Source: an uncultured Saprospiraceae bacterium
Lineage (GTDB): Bacteria > Bacteroidota > Bacteroidia > Chitinophagales > Saprospiraceae
Direction: 5' to 3'
DNA length: 40,076 nucleotides
NCBI GenBank assembly: GCA_937961455.1
Contig: CALGNN010000023.1
Coordinates: 1 to 40,076, forward strand
The notes under the pieces are model-generated. The model was not told the DNA's origin and did not search any database. It saw only the letters and a program-made list of their open reading frames with translations. Below, in pieces: positions 7,464-16,680 of this stretch. Within the stretch, counting starts at the first letter, position 1; every line of letters starts with the position of its first letter. Made by a program: the position numbers and the translations under genes.

Positions 7464-10307
7464 ATGAATTTGTACGTAAAACTTACCCTAATAAGTCTAG
7501 GACTCATTTTCCAATTACCTATTTTAAATGCACAATGTACTCCCGCTTCTTGCCTTACTGATATACTTGATTTTAGCACAGGGATTGACCCTGCGACAGG
7601 CTCAACCCTGGCTTCGTCTTCAGGTATAACAGCAGTTCAAGATCCTTTGTGGATTCTTACTTCGGCACCAACGAATAATGGACCCGTTAATCTTGGTTCG
7701 CCTGCATTTGTAATTGACACCTATAGTGCTTGGGATGATATGCCACCCCTTTCAAGTCCTCCTTCAAAATATATATCAGCCTTTCTTGATGCAGGTTCTA
7801 ATGAATCAACACCCGCTTCAAACCCTTATGTTTTTGAAAGGAAGATTTGTGTCTGTGGTTCAAATACCACTGTGAGTATTCAAGACTTGGTTCATGTAGA
7901 CAACCAATTAAGTTTGAAGTTACTGGGCCCAGGTCTTGGAGCTGGAATAGATTTATCTGACTATAATTCTACCGTGGTTGCCAATTTTATCAATCCTCCT
8001 GAGGACGATGGAACGGTAAGCAATATAGTTTTACAAGCCAATAGTACATATATCCTAAGAGCAGAAATGATCAATGACAATAGTGGCAGTCCTATGGGTT
8101 TAAATATCAATGGAACAATCATAGCAGATCAAGCCGTACTTTCTGTAGGCGCATGTTGTAATAATGGTGCCTTTATTTCAGGTTATAAATTTCTAGATGA
8201 AAATTGTGATGGTTTGCAAGATCCAGGAGAACCTGCCGATGCAGGGTGGGTAATGGTACTGAAAGACAATCTTGGTGTACCGGTACAAACTGCCACTACA
8301 GATATCAGTGGGTATTATTTTTTCAATATAACTACTCCTGGCACTTATACCGTTGAAGAGCAAACACCATTGCCAACCGGTTTTACCCAGACCTTCCCAT
8401 CATCGCCCTCTTTTCATACTGTTAATATAACAGGCGCAGATATTATCTCTAATTTAAATTTTGGCAATTGTTGTCCAGACTGTCAGACTTTTCAATCAAA
8501 TGCAGCTTCAGTAGGATTTACTTTTTCATCAATAGGTACTCAAGTCACCATTACACCTACAGGCCTTTCCGCATTAGAAACATATGGTGTTGATATAAAT
8601 TGTAATGGGATTTTCGAAATCAATAATATACCTGGTAATACACCTGTAACATACACATTCCCACACACAGGATTATTTAATGTAAAAGTAGAAGTGACGG
8701 CCATTAAATGTGGTAAACCCTGTGGCATAGAATTCGAATATTCCACTAAGCTTACTCCTGAAGAATGTCAAGAGACCATTTGTTACGATTGGGAAGGATT
8801 GGCTCCATTTTGTAATGTGACAGATTTGGCTGAATTTAATGGCGAAGTCTTGGCTTGTGGGGATCTTGTTTTTGGATTTCCAGGAATTGGAAAATGGGAT
8901 GGGACAAATTTTGTGTCTTATGAAAATTTTGCATTGTCTCAATATGTCTATGAAATTGAACCCTTCCAAGGGAATCTTTATGCCTTAGCACACAATCCCG
9001 ATTTTTATTTATATAAATGGAATGGGATAAGTTGGTCTATTGAAAGAACAGCGCCGCATAATAGTTTTCATACGGATAACGCAACACATGATTGGTTTCA
9101 TGATGACATGATTGCTACCCAACTTGGTTTGTTTGTAGCTTTCCATAAAGACAATCCAGTGTTAAATAAAAGCACACATGAAATTCAATATTATAGCGGC
9201 TCCAGTTGGACACAGTTGCCGGACCCAATTGATCCAGTGGGCACTCTTTTCCAATACTTTCAGGTTGGAGCATATGAAGACTTTCCCGTGATTCGGGCCA
9301 ACTATATTTCAGCTGCCACAGGTGGACTTATTTCAATCTTATATTATTGGGACACCCTAGGTTGGCAACGTCTCACACTTGATCCTATTAGTTATTTGCC
9401 CTCTTCTGCAAGTACAAATTTTGGAGAAGGGATAAGTGTTGTAAAACAAAAAGATGCAACAACATTAGTCGTTGGTGGATTTTTCACAGACATTGACAAT
9501 AGTACACAAGGGACCGTGGCTGGAACAAGATTTCTTGCAGAATTTGACTTGATTACACAACAATGGTCTTCGATAGGAGGAGGAGCAACCACAGGAGGTC
9601 AAGTTTACCCTAGGCCAGGAATCATAGATTTGGATCTTATTGATGAGCATGTATTTGTTGCAGGATTTATTGGTGAAATGGGAGGCATAGCTGTTAAGTC
9701 TAATGCTTGGTTTGATGGCACATCTTGGAATGATTGGTATGATGACTCCTTGGATGCACAGTTCAGAGCTACCTTAGCTTCTATATCTCAAGATGGCGAG
9801 TGCGAGATTTATACTGCGGGCGAATGTCAATTTGGTAAAACCAGCTATTGTTGTGTATATGAGGATCTATATCTCTCTGGTATTGAAACAGGCAAGAAAC
9901 TTTATCATACGAATGGTAAAATTGAGACGAGTAATACCACAATTTCTGCAACAGCAAACATCGTTTATAAAGCAGGTCAAGGCGTCAATCATAATCCTGT
10001 GCATATCGTACAAGTACCTGGACAGATGACATCACTAGCTCTTGGCTGTGATGATTGTTGCCCAGATGATCCTTTAAATGATTTGCCTTTCTTATCTGCG
10101 TATGTAAATAATCCTAATTATTCCATTACACAATACACATTGAATGGCGACTGCATATATCAGATTAGAGATTTTTGTGTAGTCTCAGATGGGACAACTT
10201 CATACTATGATTGTCTTGGGAATTTAATTTGTGAGCAATTTTCATTTGGAGGAACTTGTCCAAATGTTTTCCCGATCACAAACCCTGTTGTTTTACAAAG
10301 TTGTTAA
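7464..10307 (+). CDS. Large exported multidomain protein (SdrD-B-like, PKD-like, propeller-like)
   Basis: ATG at 7464 gives 947 residues with a signal peptide (MNLYVKLTLISLGLIF, cleavage probably after LNA). A TTG three codons earlier is less likely. Residues about 25-230 are an unassigned beta-rich region. About 238-336 is an SdrD-B-like domain (SGYKFLDENCDGLQDPGEP). About 340-435 is PKD-like. About 440-775 has repeating W-x-G/N units (GKWDGTNF, YKWNGISW, AWFDGTSWNDW), consistent with a beta-propeller-type array. Around 810-860 there is a parallel-beta stretch (SATANIVYKAGQ) of a kind common before Bacteroidota C-termini. The last 80 residues are cysteine-rich (DLPFL ... ITQYTLNGDCIYQIRDFC ... 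YYDCLGNLIC) and resemble a small module found at the ends of other Bacteroidota exported proteins. No type IX sorting domain is seen. Function unknown. Confidence 0.85.
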   Translation: MNLYVKLTLISLGLIFQLPILNAQCTPASCLTDILDFSTGIDPATGSTLASSSGITAVQDPLWILTSAPTNNGPVNLGSPAFVIDTYSAWDDMPPLSSPPSKYISAFLDAGSNESTPASNPYVFERKICVCGSNTTVSIQDLVHVDNQLSLKLLGPGLGAGIDLSDYNSTVVANFINPPEDDGTVSNIVLQANSTYILRAEMINDNSGSPMGLNINGTIIADQAVLSVGACCNNGAFISGYKFLDENCDGLQDPGEPADAGWVMVLKDNLGVPVQTATTDISGYYFFNITTPGTYTVEEQTPLPTGFTQTFPSSPSFHTVNITGADIISNLNFGNCCPDCQTFQSNAASVGFTFSSIGTQVTITPTGLSALETYGVDINCNGIFEINNIPGNTPVTYTFPHTGLFNVKVEVTAIKCGKPCGIEFEYSTKLTPEECQETICYDWEGLAPFCNVTDLAEFNGEVLACGDLVFGFPGIGKWDGTNFVSYENFALSQYVYEIEPFQGNLYALAHNPDFYLYKWNGISWSIERTAPHNSFHTDNATHDWFHDDMIATQLGLFVAFHKDNPVLNKSTHEIQYYSGSSWTQLPDPIDPVGTLFQYFQVGAYEDFPVIRANYISAATGGLISILYYWDTLGWQRLTLDPISYLPSSASTNFGEGISVVKQKDATTLVVGGFFTDIDNSTQGTVAGTRFLAEFDLITQQWSSIGGGATTGGQVYPRPGIIDLDLIDEHVFVAGFIGEMGGIAVKSNAWFDGTSWNDWYDDSLDAQFRATLASISQDGECEIYTAGECQFGKTSYCCVYEDLYLSGIETGKKLYHTNGKIETSNTTISATANIVYKAGQGVNHNPVHIVQVPGQMTSLALGCDDCCPDDPLNDLPFLSAYVNNPNYSITQYTLNGDCIYQIRDFCVVSDGTTSYYDCLGNLICEQFSFGGTCPNVFPITNPVVLQSC

Positions 10308-10378
10308 ATGGAATGTATTAAAATTAATCTTTAAAGAATGTAACTTGATATAAATGTAAGCTTTGAAAGCAGATGGGC

Positions 10379-12520
10379 TTAGTTAGAATTTGATTTTAAA
10401 CTCAATGAAATACGTTTTCTGGATACATCTACTTCAATGACTCTAGCTTGAACTTCTTGATTTAATTTTACGACATCTAAGGGGTCTTTAACAAATTTAT
10501 CTGCCATTTGAGATATATGAATTAATCCAGACTCTTTAATTCCTAGATCGACAAAGGCACCGAATTTAGTTATGTTATTGATGATCCCTTTGATGTACAT
10601 ACCCGTCTTTACATCTTCTATGCTATTTATTCCAGCACTAAATTCAAATGCTTTTGCTGCTCCTCTAATATCTAAGCCTGGTTTTTCTAATTCTGATAAA
10701 ATGTCTTTGATGGTTGGCAGCCCTACATCATGAGAAATATATTTTTGCAGTTGGAGTTTTTTACTTAAAGATGGATCAGCAATAAGTTGGTCGATCGAAG
10801 TACTCAAGTCTTTCGCCATTTGTTTTACCAAAGGATATCTTTCTGGATGAACAGCTGTATTGTCAAGTGGATTTTTCGCGTCCCTTATCCTTAGAAAACC
10901 AGCAGATTGTTCGTAGGCCTTAGCTCCCATTCTTGGAACTTTCTTAAGTGTTTGTATTTTTTCAAAGGAACCATTTTCTTTTCTAAATGCTACTATGTTT
11001 TTAGCCAATGCAGGTCCCAATCCAGAAACAAAGGTTAGTAAATATTCAGACGCTGTGTTTAAATTAACGCCCACTTTGTTTACGCAATTTTCAACCACCC
11101 GTTGCAAATCATCTTTTAATTTTACTTGATTGACATCATGTTGATATTGTCCTACACCGATCGACTTAGGATCAATTTTTACTAATTCTGATAATGGGTC
11201 CATCAATCTTCTCCCGATGGATACTGCACCTCTGACTGTGATGTCATGATTAGGAAATTCATTTCTAGCTATTTCAGAAGCTGAATAAATAGAGGCACCA
11301 CTTTCATTGACTAAAAACAATGTTACATCTTTTGCAAATGATGCATTATTTAAAAGCGCGTAGGTTTCTTTCCCCGCAGTTCCATTTCCGATTGCAATAG
11401 CTTCAATCTGAAATTTATCTATCCAATATTTCACTTGGTGAAGTGCCTCATCTAATTTATTCTGAGGAGGATGCGGATATATCGCATCATTAAAAATTAA
11501 ATTGCCTTGAGCATCTAGACAGACCACTTTACAACCTGTTCTAAAACCAGGATCAATTCCCATGATTTTTTTATTGCCAAGCGGAGGAGATAATAAGAGT
11601 TGCTTTAAGTTTTCAGCGAAGACGCTTATGGCTTCTTGATCGGCTTTCTCTTTGTAATACTTCCTAATCTCTGTTTCAATGGAAGGCGCTAGTAGCCGAG
11701 CATAGGCATCTTTTATCGTTTCTCTTAAAGTTTTCTTGCAAGATGAAGATGCTTCATATTTTATGATATTCTTTTCTAAACTCTGACACATGGCTTCTCC
11801 ATCAACACTCAACTTAACTCTGAGAAAGCCTTCTTGCTCTCCTCTAAATAATGCCAATACTCGGTGAGCTGGTGCTTTATGCGCTTTCTCATTAAAATCA
11901 AAGTAATCCGTAAATTTTTCAGCAGCCAACTTTTTAGCCTTAATCACCTTAGAACTAAATGTAGCATGTTGGAGAAAAGCCTTTCGCACTTTGTTTCGAG
12001 TGTAGCTGTCTTCATTGATCCTTTCAGCTAATATGTCCCTAGCTCCTTGCAAAACGGCTTCTACATTGGATGCTCCTTCAGTAATAAAAGCTCTAGCTTC
12101 TTTAGTTAGGTCATTTATTCTTTGCTCCCAAATCATATTGGCTAAAGGTTCTAAACCAAGATCTCTAGCTTTGACGGCTCGTGTTTTTCGCTTCTTCTTA
12201 AAAGGTAAATAAATATCCTCAAGAATATTTATATCCCAGGTATCCTGAATGGACTTTCTTAAAGCATCAGTTAATTGTCCTTGCTCATCTATGGTTTTTA
12301 GAACATACTCTTTTCTTTTAATCAATTCAATTATTTGATTCCATTGATTTTGAATTGCTTGAATTTGAACTTCATCTAAAGATCCCGTTGCCTCTTTTCT
12401 GTAACGTGCAATAAAAGGTATGGTAGCTCCTTCCTCTAGCAATTCTACAGTTTTAGAAATAGATCTTTCTGGAAGGGTTAATTTATTACAGACAATTTTG
12501 ATTAATGCTTGATCAGGCAT
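10379..12520 (-). CDS. tex: Tex/YhgF family RNA-binding transcription accessory protein
   Basis: At 713 residues the length fits the family. Tex is a conserved cytoplasmic nucleic acid-binding protein linked to transcription and ribosome function. Visible order: an N-terminal helical Tex domain (IPFIARYRKEATGSLDEVQ at about 34-52), a YqgF/RNase H-like domain (IMGIDPGFRTG near 317, then AIGNGTAGKE), a helix-hairpin-helix region (about 485-550, VSGLGPALAKNIVAFR) and a C-terminal S1 domain (about 638-710, GIINNITKFGAFVDLG ... ISLSLK). The gene converges on the upstream secreted-protein gene (71 bp gap, no clear terminator) and diverges from the flavoprotein gene (74 bp). Confidence 0.97.
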   Translation of the reverse strand: MPDQALIKIVCNKLTLPERSISKTVELLEEGATIPFIARYRKEATGSLDEVQIQAIQNQWNQIIELIKRKEYVLKTIDEQGQLTDALRKSIQDTWDINILEDIYLPFKKKRKTRAVKARDLGLEPLANMIWEQRINDLTKEARAFITEGASNVEAVLQGARDILAERINEDSYTRNKVRKAFLQHATFSSKVIKAKKLAAEKFTDYFDFNEKAHKAPAHRVLALFRGEQEGFLRVKLSVDGEAMCQSLEKNIIKYEASSSCKKTLRETIKDAYARLLAPSIETEIRKYYKEKADQEAISVFAENLKQLLLSPPLGNKKIMGIDPGFRTGCKVVCLDAQGNLIFNDAIYPHPPQNKLDEALHQVKYWIDKFQIEAIAIGNGTAGKETYALLNNASFAKDVTLFLVNESGASIYSASEIARNEFPNHDITVRGAVSIGRRLMDPLSELVKIDPKSIGVGQYQHDVNQVKLKDDLQRVVENCVNKVGVNLNTASEYLLTFVSGLGPALAKNIVAFRKENGSFEKIQTLKKVPRMGAKAYEQSAGFLRIRDAKNPLDNTAVHPERYPLVKQMAKDLSTSIDQLIADPSLSKKLQLQKYISHDVGLPTIKDILSELEKPGLDIRGAAKAFEFSAGINSIEDVKTGMYIKGIINNITKFGAFVDLGIKESGLIHISQMADKFVKDPLDVVKLNQEVQARVIEVDVSRKRISLSLKSNSN

Positions 12521-12594
12521 ACCTTGCTTCGAATTTTACAAGGGACGAAATTAAAACAATTAGTGAATAGTAAAATAGATTCTTTTCTTTCATT

Positions 12595-13809
12595 ATGAAA
12601 GTAGCAGTCATTGGTGGTGGAGCGGCTGGATTTTTTGCTGCAATTGCAGTTAAAAATAATCACCCAGAAGCTGAAGTTAGCATTTTTGAAAAATCACAAA
12701 AGCTACTTTCAAAGGTCAAAGTTTCTGGCGGTGGAAGGTGTAATGTAACAAACGCAACGAAGTCTATCAAAACTCTTGCTGCGGCTTATCCAAGAGGAGG
12801 AAATGCCTTGAAAAAAGCCTTTAAAATTTTTAGTACAGAAGATACAATGGAATGGTTTGAGTCAAGAGGTGTACCCTTAATCATACAAGATGATCTGCAC
12901 GTATTTCCCCTTTCTCAAGATTCTCAAACAATTATAGATTGCTTCATGAAGGAAGCAAAAATGCTCCAAATTAAAATTGAGACCGGTGCTGGTGTAAAGG
13001 ACTTAGTTTCTATTAATGATCAATGGGAATTACATTTTATTAAAGAACATTTAAAAACTCAAATCTTTAATAAGGTCATTATCGCAACAGGAGGAAGTCC
13101 AAAGCGTTCTGGCTTAGTTTGGTTAGAAAAATTAGGACATAAAATTGAAGAACCCGTTCCTTCCCTATTTACTTTTAATATGCCATCTGAGTCTATTAAA
13201 GAATTGATGGGAATTGTTGTTGAAAATGCAACTGCAAAAATTGAGGGTACTGGTTTAAAAGCGCAAGGACCTTTACTGATCACTCATTGGGGAATGAGTG
13301 GGCCTGCTATTATTGTATTATCTGCCTTTGGTGCTCGAATTCTTGAAGAAAGGTCTTATTCCTTTAATGTGCATATTAATTGGGTGTCCATTAAAAATGA
13401 AGAAACCGTTTTTAATGATCTTAAAGCTGTAAGTCAGTCCCATCCAAAAAAACAATTAAGCAATTTTAGACCTTACGCACTTCCGGATCGTTTATGGCAA
13501 TACTTTTTAAATAAATGCGATTTCCCAGCTCATAAACTTTGGGGAGAATTGGGCAAAAAAGGACTTCATAAAATCGTCCGAACGCTAACTCATGACATTT
13601 ATAAAGTGGAAGGTAAAACAACTTTTAAGGAAGAGTTTGTTACCTGCGGAGGAGTCAGCTTAGAAAGCATCAATTTTCAAACTATGGAAAGTACTGTGAC
13701 GAAAAATATTTATTTCGCAGGAGAGGTTATGGATATAGACGGTATAACTGGTGGTTTCAATTTCCAGTCGGCTTGGACAACTGCTTTTATTGCAGGAAAA
13801 CTAGCATAG
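12595..13809 (+). CDS. BaiN/HI0933-like FAD-dependent oxidoreductase
   Basis: This 404-residue flavoprotein begins with an FAD-binding beta-alpha-beta motif (VIGGGAAG, glycines at 7-9 and 12). The family signature KVSGGGRCNVTNA follows near residue 41. The C-terminus ends with the second FAD-contacting stretch (GEVMDIDGITGGFNFQSAW). This matches the HI0933/YhiN/BaiN family of about 400-residue enzymes. Most members have no assigned substrate; a few act as flavin reductases of enone-like compounds, so no reaction is assigned. ATG at 12595 directly precedes the Rossmann strand. The gene converges on the DUF4837 gene with 15 bp between stop codons. Confidence 0.93.
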   Translation: MKVAVIGGGAAGFFAAIAVKNNHPEAEVSIFEKSQKLLSKVKVSGGGRCNVTNATKSIKTLAAAYPRGGNALKKAFKIFSTEDTMEWFESRGVPLIIQDDLHVFPLSQDSQTIIDCFMKEAKMLQIKIETGAGVKDLVSINDQWELHFIKEHLKTQIFNKVIIATGGSPKRSGLVWLEKLGHKIEEPVPSLFTFNMPSESIKELMGIVVENATAKIEGTGLKAQGPLLITHWGMSGPAIIVLSAFGARILEERSYSFNVHINWVSIKNEETVFNDLKAVSQSHPKKQLSNFRPYALPDRLWQYFLNKCDFPAHKLWGELGKKGLHKIVRTLTHDIYKVEGKTTFKEEFVTCGGVSLESINFQTMESTVTKNIYFAGEVMDIDGITGGFNFQSAWTTAFIAGKLA

Positions 13810-13824
13810 ACAATATTAGCTAAA

Positions 13825-14898
13825 TCAGAATCGTGTAGTCTGTGCAATCATTTCTAATTGCTGCATATGGTTCCGTTTTTCTTCTCCTGGCGCTAAAACA
13901 AAAACATCAACAAAAGCTAATTGATTCTTTTCTTCATTGAGTAATAGGTATGAAAAGAATGGACCTCCAGCGAAGTCTGCTTCCATTTCCCAAATACCTC
14001 TGGCGATGACTCCAAAATTGCCACTTATATTAGTCTTGTATTCCAAGATGGGCAAATCAATATCGTTGATTTTCATATAGGAACCTTCAACGGGAGATTG
14101 GATGTATCTCCTTCCAAGTTTATCTCTTATTTCTTTAATTCCTTCTTTGGTCAATTGGGCTTGATCTGTATAAGGTAGTGAGTGCAGCATGACATTATAA
14201 GATACTTCACGTGTCTCTTTGCGCATCCACATGAATTCTTTGCTTTCCATTACTGGAATATATTCCTGGGGAATATCAATGGTAAAACCTAAGGAATCTC
14301 TAATTCGACTTCCTAAGTAATTATTAGCTCCTTTAAAGTAGACTACATTTTCGATTCTCTTGTGATCATGTTGATTAACACGGTCAGCTAAGCTTGGAAA
14401 TTTTTCAATGATTTGATCGATTAGCGCTTCTTCTGAATAGGCAAACAAGTACATTAATATTTGCCCCTCTGCCCATTTATCTTTTCCAATGGTTACAGTA
14501 TACGTTGGATCCTCTTTTGAGCGAAGTATTTTTTCACTTCCCAGGTCTTCTTTTATCATTTTGGTTGTAGGCGAAGAAGGGTCATTGAGATTACCAACCA
14601 CCATATAGGTTCGCAATTCTTTTCTACTAGGAAAATTCTTTAATTCTTGAGGGGTAAAATGCCTCAGATCAAAGATGGGTTCTGGTTGGGGCATAAGTGG
14701 GTAGGCAGAAGAAAAATAAAATCTAATACTATCTCCTGTAGGGCCATCCCAAAGTTCATCGTCTGCAACAATAATTATTTCATTAATTTTTCCGAATGCT
14801 GTGGCTTTAGGAGACCAACCCTGAGGCATGTCCCTTGCACAAGAGGCAAGAAAAAGCAAGGATAAAAAAAATACAGCCTTTTTTATTCTGTAGGACAT
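13825..14898 (-). CDS. DUF4837 family lipoprotein
   Basis: This 357-residue predicted lipoprotein has a hydrophobic segment leading to lipobox LASC with Cys20, so it is probably anchored in the outer membrane or periplasm. The body matches DUF4837, a Bacteroidota-restricted family of unknown function: GKINEIIIVADDELWDG near the N-terminus, RTYMVVGNLND in the middle, and RKETREVSYNVMLHSLPY with GVIARGIWEM toward the end. It lies downstream of an SRPBCC gene (101 bp gap) and seems to have its own promoter (14935-14963). No catalytic residues are known for the family. Confidence 0.9.
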   Translation of the reverse strand: MSYRIKKAVFFLSLLFLASCARDMPQGWSPKATAFGKINEIIIVADDELWDGPTGDSIRFYFSSAYPLMPQPEPIFDLRHFTPQELKNFPSRKELRTYMVVGNLNDPSSPTTKMIKEDLGSEKILRSKEDPTYTVTIGKDKWAEGQILMYLFAYSEEALIDQIIEKFPSLADRVNQHDHKRIENVVYFKGANNYLGSRIRDSLGFTIDIPQEYIPVMESKEFMWMRKETREVSYNVMLHSLPYTDQAQLTKEGIKEIRDKLGRRYIQSPVEGSYMKINDIDLPILEYKTNISGNFGVIARGIWEMEADFAGGPFFSYLLLNEEKNQLAFVDVFVLAPGEEKRNHMQQLEMIAQTTRF

Positions 14899-14934
14899 GG
14901 TTTCTTATTTATTCCATATAGATGCAATTTAATG

Positions 14935-14963
14935 CAAAAATGGTGCATTCTAGATAATTTCAA
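14935..14963 (-). promoter_or_regulatory. Candidate Bacteroidota promoter of the DUF4837 gene
   Basis: On the minus strand TTG (14963-14961) is followed after 18 bp by CATTTTTG (14942-14935). The Bacteroidota housekeeping consensus is TTTG or TTG, about 19 bp, then TAnnTTTG. The -7 box matches at 7 of 8 positions. A start site would fall roughly 30 nt upstream of the ATG at 14898. No other evidence is available. Confidence 0.35.
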
Positions 14964-14999
14964 TTTCTAATTTAAGCTAATCTTAATAGTGCAATGAAA

Positions 15000-15521
15000 C
15001 TAATTTGATTCGCACAATTGCTTTAGATTTTGCAATCCCTTCTCGTAACTAGGCCCTAACATTTGATCCATCATCAGTCCAGACCACTTCGTCATTCCAT
15101 GCAATTCTGTTTCTATCTTCCATGTAACTTTTATACTATCATCGATGGCGTTAAAATACCAGTTCTCAAATGAATAATTATTTTGATCTATATCGATTCT
15201 AGTGGCAATACTATCATTGGGAAAAGACTTAAGTATGGTCAATTTACCTGTACCTGTTAATTCCCCATTCCAAGAATATACCGCACCTTCTCCAGAAAGT
15301 CTGTCTGGATAAGTAATTTTTTGTGTCTTATCTAATTCATTCCAAGGAGACCAAGTCTCCCAGCTGGGTAAATGATTGATCTTTTGGAAAATTAAAGAGT
15401 CAGGTGCCGCAATCATAATACTACGTTCAAATCCACCTTTATTAGGAAGGAAAAAACTTACCAAACTGATGATAAGGGAAACGGCAACAAAAAAGTACAA
15501 TAGGGATTTTAATACTTTCAA
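15000..15521 (-). CDS. SRPBCC (START/polyketide cyclase-like) membrane-anchored protein
   Basis: This 173-residue protein has one N-terminal membrane segment (LLYFFVAVSLIISLVSFF, about 7-24) and then an SRPBCC fold. It shows the usual opening FERSIMIAAPDSLIFQKINHL, with W-ETWSPW, and ends in a long C-terminal helix (GLMMDQMLGPSYEKGLQNL). The family binds hydrophobic ligands, and the ligand here is unknown. The start must be TTG at 15521, because no ATG occurs before residue 35 and the frame is bounded upstream. It begins 6 bp after the MoxR stop, so the two are probably co-transcribed and translationally linked. Confidence 0.85.
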   Translation of the reverse strand: MKVLKSLLYFFVAVSLIISLVSFFLPNKGGFERSIMIAAPDSLIFQKINHLPSWETWSPWNELDKTQKITYPDRLSGEGAVYSWNGELTGTGKLTILKSFPNDSIATRIDIDQNNYSFENWYFNAIDDSIKVTWKIETELHGMTKWSGLMMDQMLGPSYEKGLQNLKQLCESN

Positions 15522-15527
15522 GAGGCT

Positions 15528-16499
15528 TTAGAATAATGATTTGATAATATCTTCTTCGCTTATTCCTTCTGCTTCGGCCTTATAGTTTCTTACAATTCTA
15601 TGTCTCAACACGTAATTTGCAATGGCTTGTACATCTTCAATATCCGGTGAATATTTTCCATTGATCGCTGCATTACACTTTGCACCAAAGACTAAATATT
15701 GTGATGCTCTGGGACCCGCTCCCCAAGAAATATAGTTGTTTACTTTGTCTGTTGCTCTTTCGGTTCCAGGTCTTGTTTTTGATACGAGACTTACCGCATA
15801 TTCCAAAACATTTTCAGCAATAGGAATCTTTCTAATCAATTCTTGGAAGTACATGATTTGTTCCCCTGACATGACCTTTTTTAAATCATGCTTTTGGATT
15901 GCAGTGGTTGCTTTTACAACATCAATCTCTTCTTGATAAGATGGATAAGTCAGCGGTATATTAAACATGAATCTATCCAACTGTGCTTCAGGCAAAGGAT
16001 AAGTTCCTTCTTGTTCAATAGGATTCTGAGTTGCCAAAACAAAAAATGGTTTCGGAAGATGATGAGGCACTCCACTCACCGTTACAGACCTTTCTTGCAT
16101 CGCCTCTAGTAAGGCAGCTTGAGTCTTAGGTGGCGTTCTATTGATCTCATCTGCCAAAATAATGTTGGCGAATAAGGGTCCCTTATTGAATTTAAAGTGT
16201 CGCTCTTCATCCAAAATTTCCGAACCTGTAATATCGGAAGGCATTAAGTCAGGTGTAAACTGAATTCTTTTAAAATCCAGATCTAAAACTTCAGAAATGG
16301 TGCTTACCAATAAAGTTTTGGCCAATCCTGGAACCCCAACTAAAAGGCTATGGCCGTTTGAAAATAAAGAAGTGATAACTGCACGGACGACATCTGTTTG
16401 ACCTACGATCACTTTTCCAATCTCTGCCGATAGCGTTTTATATGCATCTGCTAATCCGTCTACTGCCTCTACATCTGATTTAAACTTTTCTACTGCCAT
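15528..16499 (-). CDS. MoxR family AAA+ ATPase
   Basis: This 323-residue protein has a Walker A motif GVPGLAKT (55-62), Walker B IILADE (113-118) and the following NRTPPKTQAALLEAMQE, which is diagnostic of MoxR ATPases. Sensor 1 is FVLATQNP and the arginine-finger region includes EAQLDRFMF. MoxR proteins are thought to act as chaperone-like ATPases that mature or insert metal- or VWA-domain partners. The usual DUF58 and VWA neighbours are not in this window; the only partner is the SRPBCC gene 6 bp downstream. A -7-like box lies 33 bp upstream of the ATG. Confidence 0.95.
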   Translation of the reverse strand: MAVEKFKSDVEAVDGLADAYKTLSAEIGKVIVGQTDVVRAVITSLFSNGHSLLVGVPGLAKTLLVSTISEVLDLDFKRIQFTPDLMPSDITGSEILDEERHFKFNKGPLFANIILADEINRTPPKTQAALLEAMQERSVTVSGVPHHLPKPFFVLATQNPIEQEGTYPLPEAQLDRFMFNIPLTYPSYQEEIDVVKATTAIQKHDLKKVMSGEQIMYFQELIRKIPIAENVLEYAVSLVSKTRPGTERATDKVNNYISWGAGPRASQYLVFGAKCNAAINGKYSPDIEDVQAIANYVLRHRIVRNYKAEAEGISEEDIIKSLF

Positions 16500-16531
16500 T
16501 ACTTTTATTTTGAATAATATACTTGGGTGCG

Positions 16532-16539
16532 CAAAAATA
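16532..16539 (-). promoter_or_regulatory. Candidate -7 box of the moxR operon
   Basis: The minus strand reads TATTTTTG, an exact match to the Bacteroidota -7 consensus TAnnTTTG. It ends 33 bp upstream of the MoxR ATG at 16499. No good -33 TTTG was found at about 19 bp further upstream, so support is partial. It lies in a 181-bp gap after the vanX-like gene, where a separate promoter is expected. Confidence 0.35.
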
Positions 16540-16680
16540 GGAATTTTCTGATAAGAAAGCGGCTCTTATTAATTGCCCCTTCCATATCTAATGAAGTCCC
16601 TATTTCTTTTGTTTGAATAGATTGCATTTTATTAATGAGACGAGAGCGTTTTTATTGCCCCACTCTAAAGAGATATTATT

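Noticed and set aside
8540-9650. Several antisense open frames of 60-100 codons within the large secreted gene
   Set aside because: The sense frame runs 947 codons with signal peptide and domains, and the antisense frames overlap each other and lack family features.
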